Source of the DNA: Wurfbainia villosa
Lineage: Eukaryota > Streptophyta > Magnoliopsida > Zingiberales > Zingiberaceae
NCBI GenBank assembly: GCA_025175895.1
Contig: CM046006.1
Coordinates: forward strand, 64,128,288 to 64,192,287
Length of the DNA: 64,000 bases
Direction: 5' to 3'
Shown: positions 24,645 to 36,890 of the stretch, piece by piece
Position numbering within the stretch: the stretch's first letter is position 1
Layout: every line of letters begins with the position of its first letter
Translations under genes and position numbers: made by a program
Notes under the pieces: generated by a model
The model's input: the letters and a program-made list of their open reading frames with translations, nothing else
Told to the model about the DNA's origin: nothing
Databases searched by the model: none

Positions 24645-27013
24645 CTACTCTACAAAGCACATTCCAAGATCTCTCCTTAATGATGTAAATTCCGCTTCGG
24701 GGAGAGCCTTAGTGAAAATGTCGGCAAGGTTAGACTTGGATTCAATGTAATTAAGCTCAATGTCTCCTCTTGCCACATGATCTCTAATGAAGTGATGCTT
24801 CACTTTAATGTGCTTTGTCCTAGAGTGATGTACCGAATTTTTAGTCAAATTGATGGTACTCACATTATCACAAAGACCTTAATTTTGGAGTAATGTAGCC
24901 TCTAAGATATGTCTCATCTATAATAATTGAGCTACATAACTACCCATGGCTACATATTCGGCCTAGGTGGTGAATAGAGAAACACAAGATTGCTTCTTAC
25001 TACTCCAACTAACTAGGGAGGATCCAAGAAATTGACATCCACCACTAGTACTCTTTCATCAAATTTGTAACCCGCACAATCGGAATCGGTATACCCAATC
25101 AAGTCAAAATACCTAATCCTAGGGTACCAAAGTCCTACATATAGTGTGCCTTTGATGTATCTTAATATTTTTTTAGCGACTACTAAGTGGAACTTGTTGG
25201 CACAAGATTGGTATCTTGCACACATACCTACCGCAAATAAAATGTTGAGTCTACTAGCGGTTAGATATAGCAAACTACCAATTATACTCCTATAAAGTTT
25301 TGAGTTAATTAATTTTTCATCTTGATCATTGTCAATCTTAGTGTTAGTTGTCATAAGGGTGGTTACTACCTTAGCATTTTACAAACCAAATTTCTTGATC
25401 ATTTCTTTGGCATATTTGGTTTGATATATATGAATTCCCTCATTAGTTTGTTTAACTTGTAGGCCTAAAAAAAAAATTAATTCTCCAACTAGACTCATTT
25501 CAAACTCATTTTCTATATTTTTAATGAAATCTTGAAGGAGTTCATCATTTGTTGACCAAAAAATGATATCATCATCATACACTTGGGCAACGAAGATATC
25601 TTTTGACTTTGACTTTATAAATAGGATTTGATCAAATTTACCTCTTCTAAAATACTTAGAGATTAAGAAAGATGATAGTCTTTCATACCGAGCCCGAGGA
25701 GCTTGTTTTAACCCATATAAAGCTTTTCTAAGCTTATAAACATGGTTTGGGTAATCTACATTCTCAAACCCGGGAGGTTGTTCTACATAAACCTTTTTCT
25801 TAATGAATCCATTTAAGAATGCTGACTTCACATCCATTTGATAGAGTTTAAAACCATGTGAGCGGCATACCCTAATAGGATTCTTATGGACTCTAATCTA
25901 GCAACCGAAGCATAAGTTTCATCATAATCAAGTCCTTTAACTTGATTGAATCCCCGAGCAACTAACCTAGCTTTGTTTCTAGTTACATTACCTTGGTCAT
26001 CCAACTTGTTCCGACCCATCTTGTGGTAACAATATTACTATTATTGGGTCTAGAGACTAGCTCCCATACTTGACTTCTCTCAAATTGAGATAATTTTTCT
26101 TGCATTGCCAAAATACAATCCGGATCAAGTAATGCATCATTAATTGATTTAGGCTCAATTTGGGAGATGAGAGCTACTTGACTAGTAGAAGCCCTATGGA
26201 AGGATCTAGTCCTTACTCTTTGTGATAATTCTCCTACTACTTGGTCTAGGGGATGATTTTGATGAATCCTTAAGGTCCTAAGGGGTGAATCAAATTGATT
26301 TAGATCATGGGTATCCTTTCTTCTTTCATCATCGGAATCTCTTCTTCCTCTCTCTTGATTATTACTTCCTAATTCTCCCCCTTGATGATTACCCCCTAAG
26401 GGCATGTTTTGAAGTTTTTAGATAATGTCTTGATTATTGTCATTGATATCCTTATCAATGGAGGATTTTCTAGGATAGGTACTAGATGACTCATCAAATT
26501 CAACATTAAAGGATTCCTCAACATTTTGAGTCATCTTATTATAGACCCTATAACCTCTACTAGTGGATGAGTATCGAACTAGGATTCTCTCATCCGCCTT
26601 AGACTCAAATTTTCCTAAATTATCTTTGGTATTCAAAATATAGACTTTACATCCAAAGACCTTAAAGTAGTGAATTGTAGGAATTTTGCCATTCCATAAT
26701 TCAAAAGGTGTTTTGCCTAAAAACCTATGGATTAAGACTCAATTTTGGATATAGCAAAAGGTGTTAACCGCTTCCGCCCACAAGTAGCTATGTAAGGAGT
26801 ATGCATTAAGCATTATCTTAGCCTCCTCTTGTAGGGCACGATTTCTCCTTTCTACCACCCCATTTTGTTGGGGTGTTCTAGGATAAGAGAACTCATGCTT
26901 GTACCCCTGTTCTAAGAAAATTTTAAAAATTTGAATTCTCAAATTCTCCACCTTGATCGCTACAGATCAGGTTGATTTTGATATTCTTTTCATTTTCAAC
27001 TCTTTTGCTAAAT
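24645..27013 (-). pseudogene. element E pol: integrase C-terminus, RT, RNase H
   Basis: Fragmented frames give the integrase third motif (NGVVERRNR, about 26840), the integrase tail, RT (ARLESIRILLGYAAH; MDVKSAFLNG at 25830) and a palm motif YDDD in place of YVDD (about 25570). RNase H follows, with TEAEYVA interrupted by a TAG (about 24980), then HSRTKHIKVKHHFIRDHV to the end. The right end is cut at 27013 by gypsy element N, whose duplication is CCTAT. The missing integrase core resumes at 50661. Clearly inactive. Confidence 0.87.
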
Positions 27014-27018
27014 CCTAT

Positions 27019-28421
27019 TGATGCTGTTCACTTCTTCAGCCCGCCAAGATCTCCCTCCCTCTTCTTGCATATCTCGTCCGATCTGAGAACTCCCAACTAG
27101 ATCTCCTCTGATCGCCTTAAATCTGTTACTTCACAAGCGAGTATTAGCAGTGGGTTGTCTTCCCAACACGGCCCCTCCGACGATCAAGTCAGAAATTGTA
27201 GGATGAAGAGAATAGAAATGTAAGATGTAGAAGAAGAAGATCTTTGAGGTATTGAATAGCGAAGAAACAACCATGCCTATTCCTTCCTTCTCTGCCCCTT
27301 TTATAGATGATTTATCCAACCTTCTCCTTGAAGTGAATTTACTTTAATACCCTTGCCAATCTGTCAGATGTAACCGCTTTTCTTGCTCCTTTTCAAAATA
27401 TCACCTTATGTGCTTCCTAGCTCCCTGCCAAGCATTAATTAAATAAAATAAATGACAAATACCAAAATATATTATATCAATCATATTTTCCATTCCAAAA
27501 CTTTTCTTGCTACTTTCCGTGCTCATAGCTCCTCTTTTCACCGTACTTAGAAAGAATCCCATACGTGGCTCGAGAAACAAACATACTGCTCAAGAAACAC
27601 ATGCATGCCTCGGGAAACATACTAACTGCTCGAGAGCTATACACACTGCTCTGCCAATGCAATACCTAACTCTAAGCATTACTACCCTCTATCACCCTAC
27701 TGAGCCCAGGAAATGCATATACTGCTCAAGAAACATATAGACTTCTCTATCAATGCAATACTTAACTCTGAGCGTTACTGCCCTTTGTCACCCTACTGAG
27801 CTCGGGAAATACATATTCTGCTCGAGATTTACATAATCTGCTCGGCCAATGCAATACTTAACTCTGAGCATCACTGCCCTCTGTCACCCGACTGAGCCCA
27901 AGAAATACATATACTACTCAGGAAACACATAAATTGCTCAGGAAAACATAAACTGTTCTGTCAACACCATACTTAGCTCTGAACAACCCTGCACTACTTA
28001 CCCCTACTAGGCTCGAGAATTATATATACTGCTTGGAAAATATATGTTGCTCAGGAAAAGCATAAACTATTCTGTCAACACCATGCTTAGCTCTAAATAA
28101 TACTGCACTACTCACCCCTATTAGACTCGGGAATTATATATACTACTCGGGAAACACATAGACTACTAAAGAAAAGCATAAACTATTCTGTCAACACTAT
28201 ACTTAGCTCTGAGCCATACTGCACTACTCCCCCCTACTAGGCTTGAGAATTATATATACTACTCGAGAAAAGCATAAACTACTCTACCAGCACACAAATT
28301 ACTCCGCATACACAGTTACTATACACATCCCTACTTGGCTCGGGAATCACATACACTATTCGGGAGCTATATAAACAGCTTAGAAAACCTTCTAACTGAT
28401 CAGAAAACCCCAACCCCATCA
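27019..28421 (-). repeat. 3' LTR of element N
   Basis: Begins TGATGCTGTTCACTTCTTC, ends CAACCCCATCA, 1403 bp. The outer two thirds carry degenerate repeats of CTGCTCGGGAAACACATA and of TCTGAGCATTACTGCCCTC. Its partner is at 49293-50655. Confidence 0.9.
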
Positions 28422-28469
28422 TAGGTTCCCCGTCTTTAGTAAAACTAAAGAGTGAAGTCGAGTGAAGTT

Positions 28470-29810
28470 TGTTAGGATCTTTGTAATGGCTAGAGGGGGG
28501 GGGGGTGATTAGCCTTTCTTTGTTTCTACAAAAATGTTAGCGGAAGCAATACAAATATAAACACAAATAAGAACAAGAAACAAGTATACAATGCTAACAC
28601 TCGATGTATGTGGTTCGGAGATGATGCTCCTACTCCACGGTAATCCGTAAGGTGGATGGCTAGCCAAACTTCACTAAATTCTCCTTTGGATGAACCAAGG
28701 TGGAGAAACCTTGTCTTATAATGCACTCCTCTTCTTTACAATGATGGAAGATTAAGAATGGAGAAGAGGAGGTTTAGAATCACAAAAATACTTGGAGAAA
28801 GCTTGGTGAGCACGAGGGTGTAGCTAGGAATGAGAGCACTAGCTTCACCAAGATCCCTAAGGCCCCTTCTTATAGAACAGGGGTTATTTTTCCCGTTGGG
28901 CTTTGATCAGTCGACTGATGATTACCATCAGTCGACTGCCATCGAAGCTAACGACTTCTGACAAAGTGGATCCGCGGGGATTCATAGCCGCCATTTTCAA
29001 CGGGAGGCCTATCAGTCGACTGATCCCTCCATCAGTCGACTTATGGAGTGATCAGTCGAGTGATCAAAGTAGCAGTCGAGTGAGACTGCATTCTGTGGTG
29101 AATTTTTCCTTGATCAGTTGACTGATGCCTCTGGCAATCGATTGATCGTAACATCAGTCGACTACCATGACCAAGGCAGTCGACTAATCATCAGGGTTTT
29201 ATCCTGACTCAGTCAAACTCCTGACCAGTCGACTGACACATCATATCAGTCGACTGATACTCATCAAGTATGAATACTTCATACTTGATTTTACCCCCTA
29301 GACCTAGACTTGACCTTCTAACTCTTCCTTCAGCCTTGCGCCTGCCTTCAAGAGTTTCCTTCGGCCTCGTCATGTCTTGGGTTGCCAAACGCTTGGACTT
29401 TATGTCGCCAAGACTACAAGCTTGGACTTATGCTGCCAAGACTTTATTTTGGACTTCCTTTGCCAAGGTTCACTTGGACTTTATGCTGCCAAAACTACAA
29501 GCTTGGTCTTACGCTTCCAAGTCCATCCCTTGGACTTCCTTTGCCAAGATCATACTTGGACTCCCTTTGGCAAGGTTCACTTGGACTTTACGCTGCCAAG
29601 ACTACAAGCTTGGTCTTATGCTGCCAAGTCCGTCCCTTGGACTTTCCTTGCCAAGATCATACTTGGACTTCTCTTTTACCAAGTCTTCATCCTTGGATTT
29701 CCCTGTCACTTAAACATGTGCACAATTAGATCACAAAGCATTGCCTAACTTAGATGATTTAACCAAACATCAAAACATATATTAATGCTTGGGACATTGT
29801 TGCACCAACA
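28470..29810 (-). repeat. 3' LTR of element S
   Basis: Begins TGTTAGGATCTTTGTAATGG, ends GTTGCACCAACA, 1341 bp. It holds about twelve CAGTCGACTG-type words between 28908 and 29260 and a CCAAG...CTTGG array at 29380-29700. The polypurine tract is at 29811-29828. Confidence 0.95.
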
Positions 29811-30852
29811 ATCTCCCCCTTTTTGATGTTTGGCAAATATTTAAGTTAGGTCTTTACATAATCATAATACGCATTCTAACTTAAACATTCTTTCTCCCCC
29901 TTTGACATGCATCAAAAAGAGAAGGATTCATAAATTTCATGAAAGAATTAAGATTGTTGTATCTTGGATTGAGGTATAAGATTGATATTAAGCTCCCCCT
30001 AAATCCAAGATATACTTCATGATGTGTGAATAACATTTGAGGCAAAGCATAACAAAAGTTCGAAAGTTAAGTCCTAACTTTGCACCAACAATGTAAGTTT
30101 GGGGATGAAAAGGATATATTTTATGAAACTCCCCCTAAAACACTGCATTAAGCAATCCTAAAAGTTTGTTTATACTCAATATTATCATGCTATAGTTTTA
30201 GGACATCAAAGATTCACTAAATATCAGAAAATGGAGCTATTTATCAGAAAATACAGTGTATCAGTCGACTGGTTTCTGAACCAGTCGACTGCTAAGTCTG
30301 AAACCCGAATTTCAGTCTTTTTAGTCCAAATTCAAAAATACGGTAGAAATTCCAGAAATCTCGAAAAATTATGAAATTTTGTGTACATATTTCTGGAATC
30401 ATTATCTATCAAGGAAAAATAATTTTAAAGATTTATGTTTTCCAGATTTCAAGATTGATACAAATTTGAAAACTAACAAAAGTTCTAATAATTTTGTAAA
30501 CTTTGTATCACTTTTGTCTTCCACTTGAAAACTGTTTTTCAAAATATGATGAACATAGTTTAAAATATATATTATTTGGAATTTCCAACCATGTTCTTCG
30601 AGCTATGTATTCATTACTTGAATACATGCCTTCCCAATGATTGGTCCATGATATATTCATGTCTCTAGGTGTGTCATTGGCTCATAGTAATGCATCATAA
30701 CAAGCATGATGAGCCAAGTACACCTTTCCTATCATCTCACATGTTCCTAAGTGTCTCAATACAAAAAAAATCAAGGTTTCTTAAGGCTTTTTGTGAGATG
30801 CATCAAGGTATAAAGCTAACATATAAATATGGGATCATGCAAACCTAGAATT
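29811..30852 (-). other. 3' untranslated region of element S
   Basis: Begins at the polypurine tract (plus strand ATCTCCCCCTTTTTGATG). No coding sequence. Two CAGTCGACTG words sit near 30260-30290. Homologous to 23586-24644 of element E. Confidence 0.7.
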
Positions 30853-32565
30853 TTACTCTACAAAGCACATACCAAGCTCTCTCCTTAATGATGAAAATTC
30901 GGTTTCAGGAAGAGCTTTGGTGAAGATATCGGCAAGGTTGGACTTAGATTCCACATAATTAAGTTCAATGTCCCCTCTTGCCACATGATCTCTTATGAAG
31001 TGATGTTTCACTTCAATATGCTTGGTCCTAGAGTGATGTACCGGATTTTTGGTCAAGTTGATGGTACTCACATTGTCACAATAAACTTTAATGTTAGAGT
31101 AGTGTAGCTCATAGTCCTCAAGAGTATGTCTCATCCAAAGTAATTGAGCTACACAACCACCCATAGCCACATATTCGGCTTCGGTGGTTGATAAGGCAAC
31201 ACAATGTTGCTTCCTACTACTCCAACTAACTAGGGAGGACCCAAGAAATTGGCATCCACCACTAGTACTCTTTCTATCCAATTTGCAACCGGCATAATCG
31301 GAATCGGTATAGCCAAGCAATTCACAAGACCTAGTCCTAGGATACCAAAGTCCTACATTTAGGGTGCCTTTAATATATCTTAAAATTCTCTTAACGGATA
31401 CTAAATGTGATTCTTTGGCACAAGATTGGTATCTTGCACACATACCTACCGCAAATAAGATATCGGGTCTACTATCGGTTGGGTATAGTAGTCTACCAAT
31501 CATACTCCTATAAAGTTTAAGATCAATTGATTTACCATCATGATCACTATCTATTCTAGTGCTAGTGGCCATAGGAGTGGTTACAATTTTGGCATTTTCC
31601 AAACCAAATTTCTTGATCATTTCATTTGCATATTTGGTTTGATAAATATGAATCCCTTTATTGGTTTGCTTGACTTGTAACCCTAGGAAAAAGTTAAGCT
31701 CTCCAACTAAACTCATTTCAAATTCATTCTCCATATTTTTTATAAAGTCTTGAAGAAGATCATCATTTGTTGACCCAAAAATAATGTCATCAACATATAC
31801 TTGGGCTATGAAGATATCCTTTAATGTTGACTTTATGAACAAGGTTTGATCTACTTGGCTTCTTCTAAAATCCTTAGAAATTAAGAAGGATGACAATCTT
31901 TCATACCATGCCCGGGGAGCTTGTTTTAACCCATATAACACTTTCCTAAGCTTATATACGTGGTTTGGATAATCTAGATTTTCAAACCCGGGTGGTTGTT
32001 CTACATATACTTCTTCCTTAATATAACCATTTAGGAATGCCGATTTAACATCCATTTGATAAAGTTTAAATCCCATATAAGAAGCATATCCTAAAAGAAT
32101 TCTAATAGACTCTAACCTAGCAACCGGGGCATAAGTCTCATCATAGTCAAGCCCCTCAACTTGATTGAATCCCCTAGCAACCAACCTAGCCTTATTTCTA
32201 GTTATATTTCCTTGGTCATCTAGCTTATTCCTAAAGACCCATCTTGTAGTAATTATGGTGCTATCATTGGGTCTAGGAACTAACTCCCATACTTGACTCC
32301 TCTCAAATTGAGACAATTCATCTTGCATTGCCAAAATCCAATCCGGATCATGTAATGCATCATTGATCGATTTGGGCTCAATTTGTGAAATAAGAGCAAC
32401 TTGACTAGTAGGAGTTCTATGAAATGACCTAGTTCTTACTCCTTGAGATAGATCTCCTACTACTTGGTCAAGTGGATAATCTTGATGAGTTCTTAGGGTT
32501 CTAGAAGGGGTTTCAAAATGATCATTGTTATCTTCTACCCTCCTTTCATCATCGGAATCTCCTCT
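30853..32565 (-). pseudogene. element S reverse transcriptase and RNase H
   Basis: This part of pol is one uninterrupted frame from just after the TGA at 32566-32568 to a TAA at 30853. RT shows WVFRNKLDDQGN, the APVARLESIRILL block, MDVKSAFLNG (about 32050) and the catalytic VYVDDIIFGSTND (about 31780). RNase H shows YTDSDYAGC, STTEAEYVAMG and VYCDN, then the His-rich tail HSRTKHIEVKHHFIRDH. All catalytic residues I can check are present. The TGA stands where a CGA Arg codon would fit (GGDQGG, stop, RGDSDDERR), and it separates this half from the integrase. No start codon of its own is likely; it belongs to the polyprotein. Confidence 0.93.
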
Positions 32566-33958
32566 TCATCCCCCTTGATCATTACCCCTTATGGTCAAAT
32601 TTTGAAGTGTTTGGGTAATGTCTTCATTATTGTCATTAATATCCTTATCAATGGAGGACTTTCTAGAGTAGATACTAGTGGTTTTATCAAATTGAATATT
32701 AGAGGACTCCTCAATTCCTTGGGTTCTCTTATTGTAGACTCTATATCCTCTACTCGTGGATGAGTATCCAACTAGGATTCTCTCATCCGCTTTGGGTTCA
32801 AATTTTCCTAAGTTATCTTTGGTGTTTAAAATGTAAACTTTACATCCAAAGACTTTGAAATAATGAATTGTGGGAATAGTCCCATTCCATAATTCAAATG
32901 GTGTCTTTCCTAAAAACCTATGGATTTGAACCCTATTTTGGATATAGCAAGCGGTATTAACCGCTTCCGCCCACAAGTAGCTAGGTAAAGAATATGCATT
33001 AAGCATAGTCCTAGCCGCCTCTTGTAGGGCACGATTTCTCCTTTCCACCACCCCATTTTGTTGGGGTGTTCTAGGACAAGAGAACTCATGCTTGTACCCT
33101 TGCTCTAAACAAAATTGTGAAAATTTAGAATTCTCAAATTCACCGCCATGATCACTACGGATCCGGTTGATTTTGAGACTCTTTTCATTTTCAACCCTTT
33201 TACTAAATCCTATGATTATTTTTAAAGTATCATCCTTATGTTTCATAAAATAGACCCAAGTATACCTAGAAAAATCATCTACTATGACTAAACAATATTT
33301 GTTACCATTTAAAGAAGGAGTATTATGACAATCAAATAAGTCAAGATGCAATAGTTCTAACGGTAAAGAGGTATTAGTTAAGGTTTTACCTTTGTGTGAT
33401 GCCTTTGCTTGTTTTCCTTCTTGGCATGCATCACACATTTTGTTCTTGACATACTTGATCTTTGATAGCCCTTTGACCAACTCCAATTTGGCTACCTTGG
33501 CTATGTTTTCCATGTTGATGTGCCCCAATCTCCTATGCCATAGCCAACTTTCTTCTTCTTTTGCAACAAAACACTTAGTAGAAATGTTAGAAGCATATGA
33601 AAGATCAACATAATAAATGTTTGATTTCCTATATCCAACTAACATACAATCATTTAATTTCTTGTGTCTAATCATGCATTTAGAAGATTCAAAAGAAACA
33701 TGGTAGCTTGCATCACAAAGTTGACTAACACTTAATAAATTAAATTTCATATTTTCAACTAGTAAAACTTTGTGAATGACGATTTTGGGGGATACCTCAA
33801 TTGTACCTCTACCTAATATCTTGTGTTTTCCACTATTTCCAAACGACACCGCTCCCTTCTTCACATACTTAATTGTGGAGAACTTGCTCACATCCCCGGT
33901 CATGTGTGTTGAGCAACCGCTATCCACAATCCACAATCCACATACCTTGCTCTCCTAC
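32566..33958 (-). pseudogene. element S protease, GAG-pre-integrase and integrase
   Basis: The frame encodes the protease site WIVDSGCSTHMTGD (about 33895-33936), GAG-pre-integrase with WLWHRRLGHIN and CDACQEGKQ, and an integrase core with all three acidic motifs: HLDLFDC, RSDHGGEF and NGVVERRNR. The tail FELWNGTIPTIHYFKVFGC follows. Just before the protease the DNA has three copies of the heptamer ATCCACA (plus strand, 33920-33942). Two would keep the frame open from the gag side, so a 7-bp slippage has shifted it. The frame ends at a TGA (32566-32568). Confidence 0.92.
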
Positions 33959-35578
33959 CTAAATCACATGAAAAACACAAGCTTTTGGTACCCAAACATT
34001 TGGACCGGTAGCATTAAGTAAAAACTTCTTAGGTACCCATGCTTTCTTGACCTTACCCTTAATGGTTGCTTTTCTATTTATTAATGAGATATAAGCAACT
34101 TCTTTTTCTTTTGGCTTGTATCCTACACCGGCCTTGTTGTAAACGGCTCTTTGTCGGCTAAGGATCATGTCAAGGTATTTTGAGCCATTTGTAAATTTCT
34201 CTAAGCATGCCTTTAACTCACTAATCTCATCCTTAAGTTTGTCATTCTCTTCCTTAAGCATGCAAGAATCAACATGTGAAGGTTTTTCATTCCTAATGGC
34301 CTTTAGTTCTACCTTCATGCTTCTAACCTTAGATTTAGACTTATCTAGAGCCTCTTTAAGATAAGAAATTGATTTATAAAGAAGCTTAACTTTAGGAGAG
34401 TTCATTACCTCATCGTCACTAGATGAGGATTCATCACTTGAAGAGCCTTCTTCTTGGCTTGATGTACCGGAGTCATCCTCTTGGGTCATGAGTGCCACAT
34501 GACGTGTGACGTGGCAAAGCTCATCATCGGAGGAAGAATCTTCAACACTTGGTGTGTCCCATGTGGTTTGAGCCACCATGTCCTCCTTCTTCTTTTTCTC
34601 CTTCCTTTCCTTCTTTTTCTTTTCTTTTTCTTCCTTCTTTTTTAGCTCCAGGCAATTTGGCTTTATGTGCCCCTTCTTATTGCAAGCATGGAAAATCACA
34701 TTGTTATTAAAACTTGAATTACCACTAAACTTACCTTTTGAATAATGAGACCCCTTCCTTGCTTCTCTATTCTTGAACTCCTTTGATTTTCTATAGAGCT
34801 TCTTGACAAAGTTGGCCATCTCACTAGACGAGTCTCCATCACTACTTGAATCATGCTCCGACTCGGATGATGATGACACTTCTTTTCTTTCTTTCTTCTT
34901 CTTTTCCTTCTTTTCAACAAATAGAGCTAAACCCTTTTCCTTAGAGGACATGTTAGTTTGCTCATGCAATTCAAACTCACAAAATAATTCATCAATTTTA
35001 ATTTGAGAAAGATCCCTAGTTACCTTAATAACATCAACTATAGAAGTCCATAGAGAATTTCTAGGAAATGCTTGAAGAATATACCTTACCAAATCCCGGT
35101 TGTCAACTCGCTCACCTATGATGTGGAGTCCATTCACAATCTCCTTAAACCTTCCATGCATTTGGCTTACGGTTTCATGGGTCTTCATTTGGAAGGCTTG
35201 AAGTTGTCCAATTAGCAAGTCCTTCTTGGCCCTCTTTGACTCCTTGGATCCTTCATTTAGCTCAATGAGCTTTTCCCATAACTCCTTGGTGGATTCGAAA
35301 GGCCCCACCTTATTGAGTTGCTCCATTGTAATACCGCATTGGATGGTGAGTACCGCCTTTGCATTTGATTCGAACCTCCTATTCATTTCCCTTGTCCAAT
35401 CCTTGCTTGGAATAGGATTTCCATGTTCGTCCACCGGTTCCTCAAAGCCATCTACAATACTATGCCAAATCTCAATATTACTCATTAGATAATACTTCAT
35501 CCTACCTTTCCAATAAGCAAAGTGACTCCCATCGAAGAGTGGTGGCTTGGCGGTGCTATATCCCTCTTGAAGAGCCAT
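33959..35578 (-). pseudogene. element S gag (539 codons)
   Basis: The ATG at 35576-35578 lies about 40 bp after the primer site. The N-terminal part carries YWKGRMKYYL and the UBN2-type capsid block (LIGQLQAFQMKTHETVSQMHG). A Lys/Ser/Glu-rich linker follows, then a knuckle reading FHACNKKGHIKPNC that lacks the first Cys, then a long coiled-coil-like region with repeated Lys/Glu/Leu (about residues 370-470). It ends VKKAWVPKKF...VFHVI then TAG. Element E has TAG at the same place, so the stop is ancestral to both copies. The frame is open throughout and is called a pseudogene only because of the zinc-site loss and the non-functional context. Confidence 0.9.
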
Positions 35579-35617
35579 TGATGACTTGGTTGATGGTGAA
35601 ATCTTCCAAGCTATTCG

Positions 35618-35630
35618 GGCTCTGATACCA
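35618..35630 (-). promoter_or_regulatory. primer binding site of element S
   Basis: GGCTCTGATACCA, the exact complement of the initiator Met tRNA primer site, two bases from the LTR at 35633. Confidence 0.94.
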
Positions 35631-35632
35631 CT

Positions 35633-36890
35633 TGTTAGGATCTTTGTAATGGCTAGAGGGGGGTGATTAGCCTTTCTTTGTTTCTACAAAAATGTTAGCA
35701 GAAGCAATACAAATATAAACACAAATAAGAACAAGAAACAAGTATACAATGCTAACACCCGATGTACGTGGTTCGGAGATGACGCTCCTACTCCACGGTA
35801 ATCCGTAAGGTGGATTAGCCCTAGCCAAACTTCACTAAATTCTCCTTTGGATGAACCAAGGTGGAGAAACCTTGTCTTACAATGCACTCCTCTTCTTTAC
35901 AATGATGGAAGATTAAGAATGGAGAAGAGAAGGTTTAGAATCACAAAAATACTTGGAGAAAGCTTGGTGAGCATGAGGGTGTAGCTAGGAATGAGAGCAC
36001 TAGCTTCACCAAGCTCCCCAAGGCCCCTTCTATGTAAGAGGATTTTTCCGTTTGATCACATCGATTCACCATCGCGACCGCCAGCCAAGCTAACGATTAA
36101 CACCGCGAAAATGCCATTTTCAACGATTTGACTATCGACAGCAATACGTACCCTCCGTCGATCGATGGAGTGATCGGTCGAGTGATCAGCGAATGAGTGA
36201 GAGATTCTGTGGCAAATTTTTCCTTGATCAGTCGACTGATGCCTTTGGCAATCGACTGATCGATCGCAATCATCGATCGCCATGACCAAGGCATGACCGA
36301 TCGTCGTGGTTTTATCCCGACTCATCCAATGATCGACACATCGTAAAGTATGAATACTTCATACTTGATTTTACCCCCTAGACCTAGACTTGACCTTCTA
36401 ACTCTTCCTTCAGCCTTGCGCCTGCCTTCAAGAGTTTCCTTCGGCCTCGTCATGTCTTGGGTTTCCAAACGCTTGGACTTTACGCCGCCAAGACTACAAG
36501 CTTGGACTTATGCTACCAAGACTTTATTTTGGACTTCCTTTGCCAAGGTTCACTTGGACTTTACGCTGCCAAAACTACAAGCTTGGTCTTACGCTGCCAA
36601 GTCCATCCCTTGGACTTCCTTTGCCAAGATCATACTTGGACTCCCTTTGCCAAGGTTCACTTGGACTTTACGCTGTCAAGACTACAAGCTTGGTCTTATG
36701 CTGCCAAGTCCGTCCCTTGGACTTTCCTTGCCAAGATCATACTTGGACTTCTCTTTTACCAAGTCTTTATCCTTGGATTTCCCTGTCACTTAAACATGTG
36801 CACAATTAGATCATAAAGCATTGTCTAACTTAGATGATTTAACCAAACATCAAAACATATATTAATGCTTGGGGCATTGTTGCACCAACA
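35633..36890 (-). repeat. 5' LTR of element S
   Basis: 1258 bp, same tips as the 3' LTR. It is near-identical to its partner except for about 36030-36345. There it is about 80 bp shorter, and only two CAGTCGACTG-like words remain of about twelve. Confidence 0.95.

Larger units (their letters stand above)
28470..36890 (-). mobile_element. SIRE-type copia element S, nearly complete
   Basis: 8421 bp with LTRs 28470-29810 and 35633-36890, target duplication AAGTT (28465-28469 and 36891-36895), exact PBS and PPT. Gag and pol are nearly open. Defects: a TAG between gag and pol, a 7-bp duplication at the protease site that shifts frame, one TGA in the integrase tail, and a lost first Cys of the zinc knuckle. 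It is the youngest large insertion in the nest. No envelope-like gene. Confidence 0.95.

Noticed and set aside
28900..29262. Regularly spaced palindromes that recall a CRISPR array.
   Set aside because: Units are about 10 bp, degenerate and unevenly spaced, and they lie in plant LTRs. No repeat-spacer structure.
29270..29748. Three overlapping frames of 115-147 codons (again at 36350-36816, 55668-56058 and 60776-61315).
   Set aside because: They recur only in the CCAAG...CTTGG array of the LTRs and are open in all three frames because the repeat lacks stops.
29811..30852. Possible envelope-like gene downstream of pol in the SIRE-type element S.
   Set aside because: Soybean SIRE1 has one, but here no frame longer than a few dozen codons and no transmembrane-like segment is seen.
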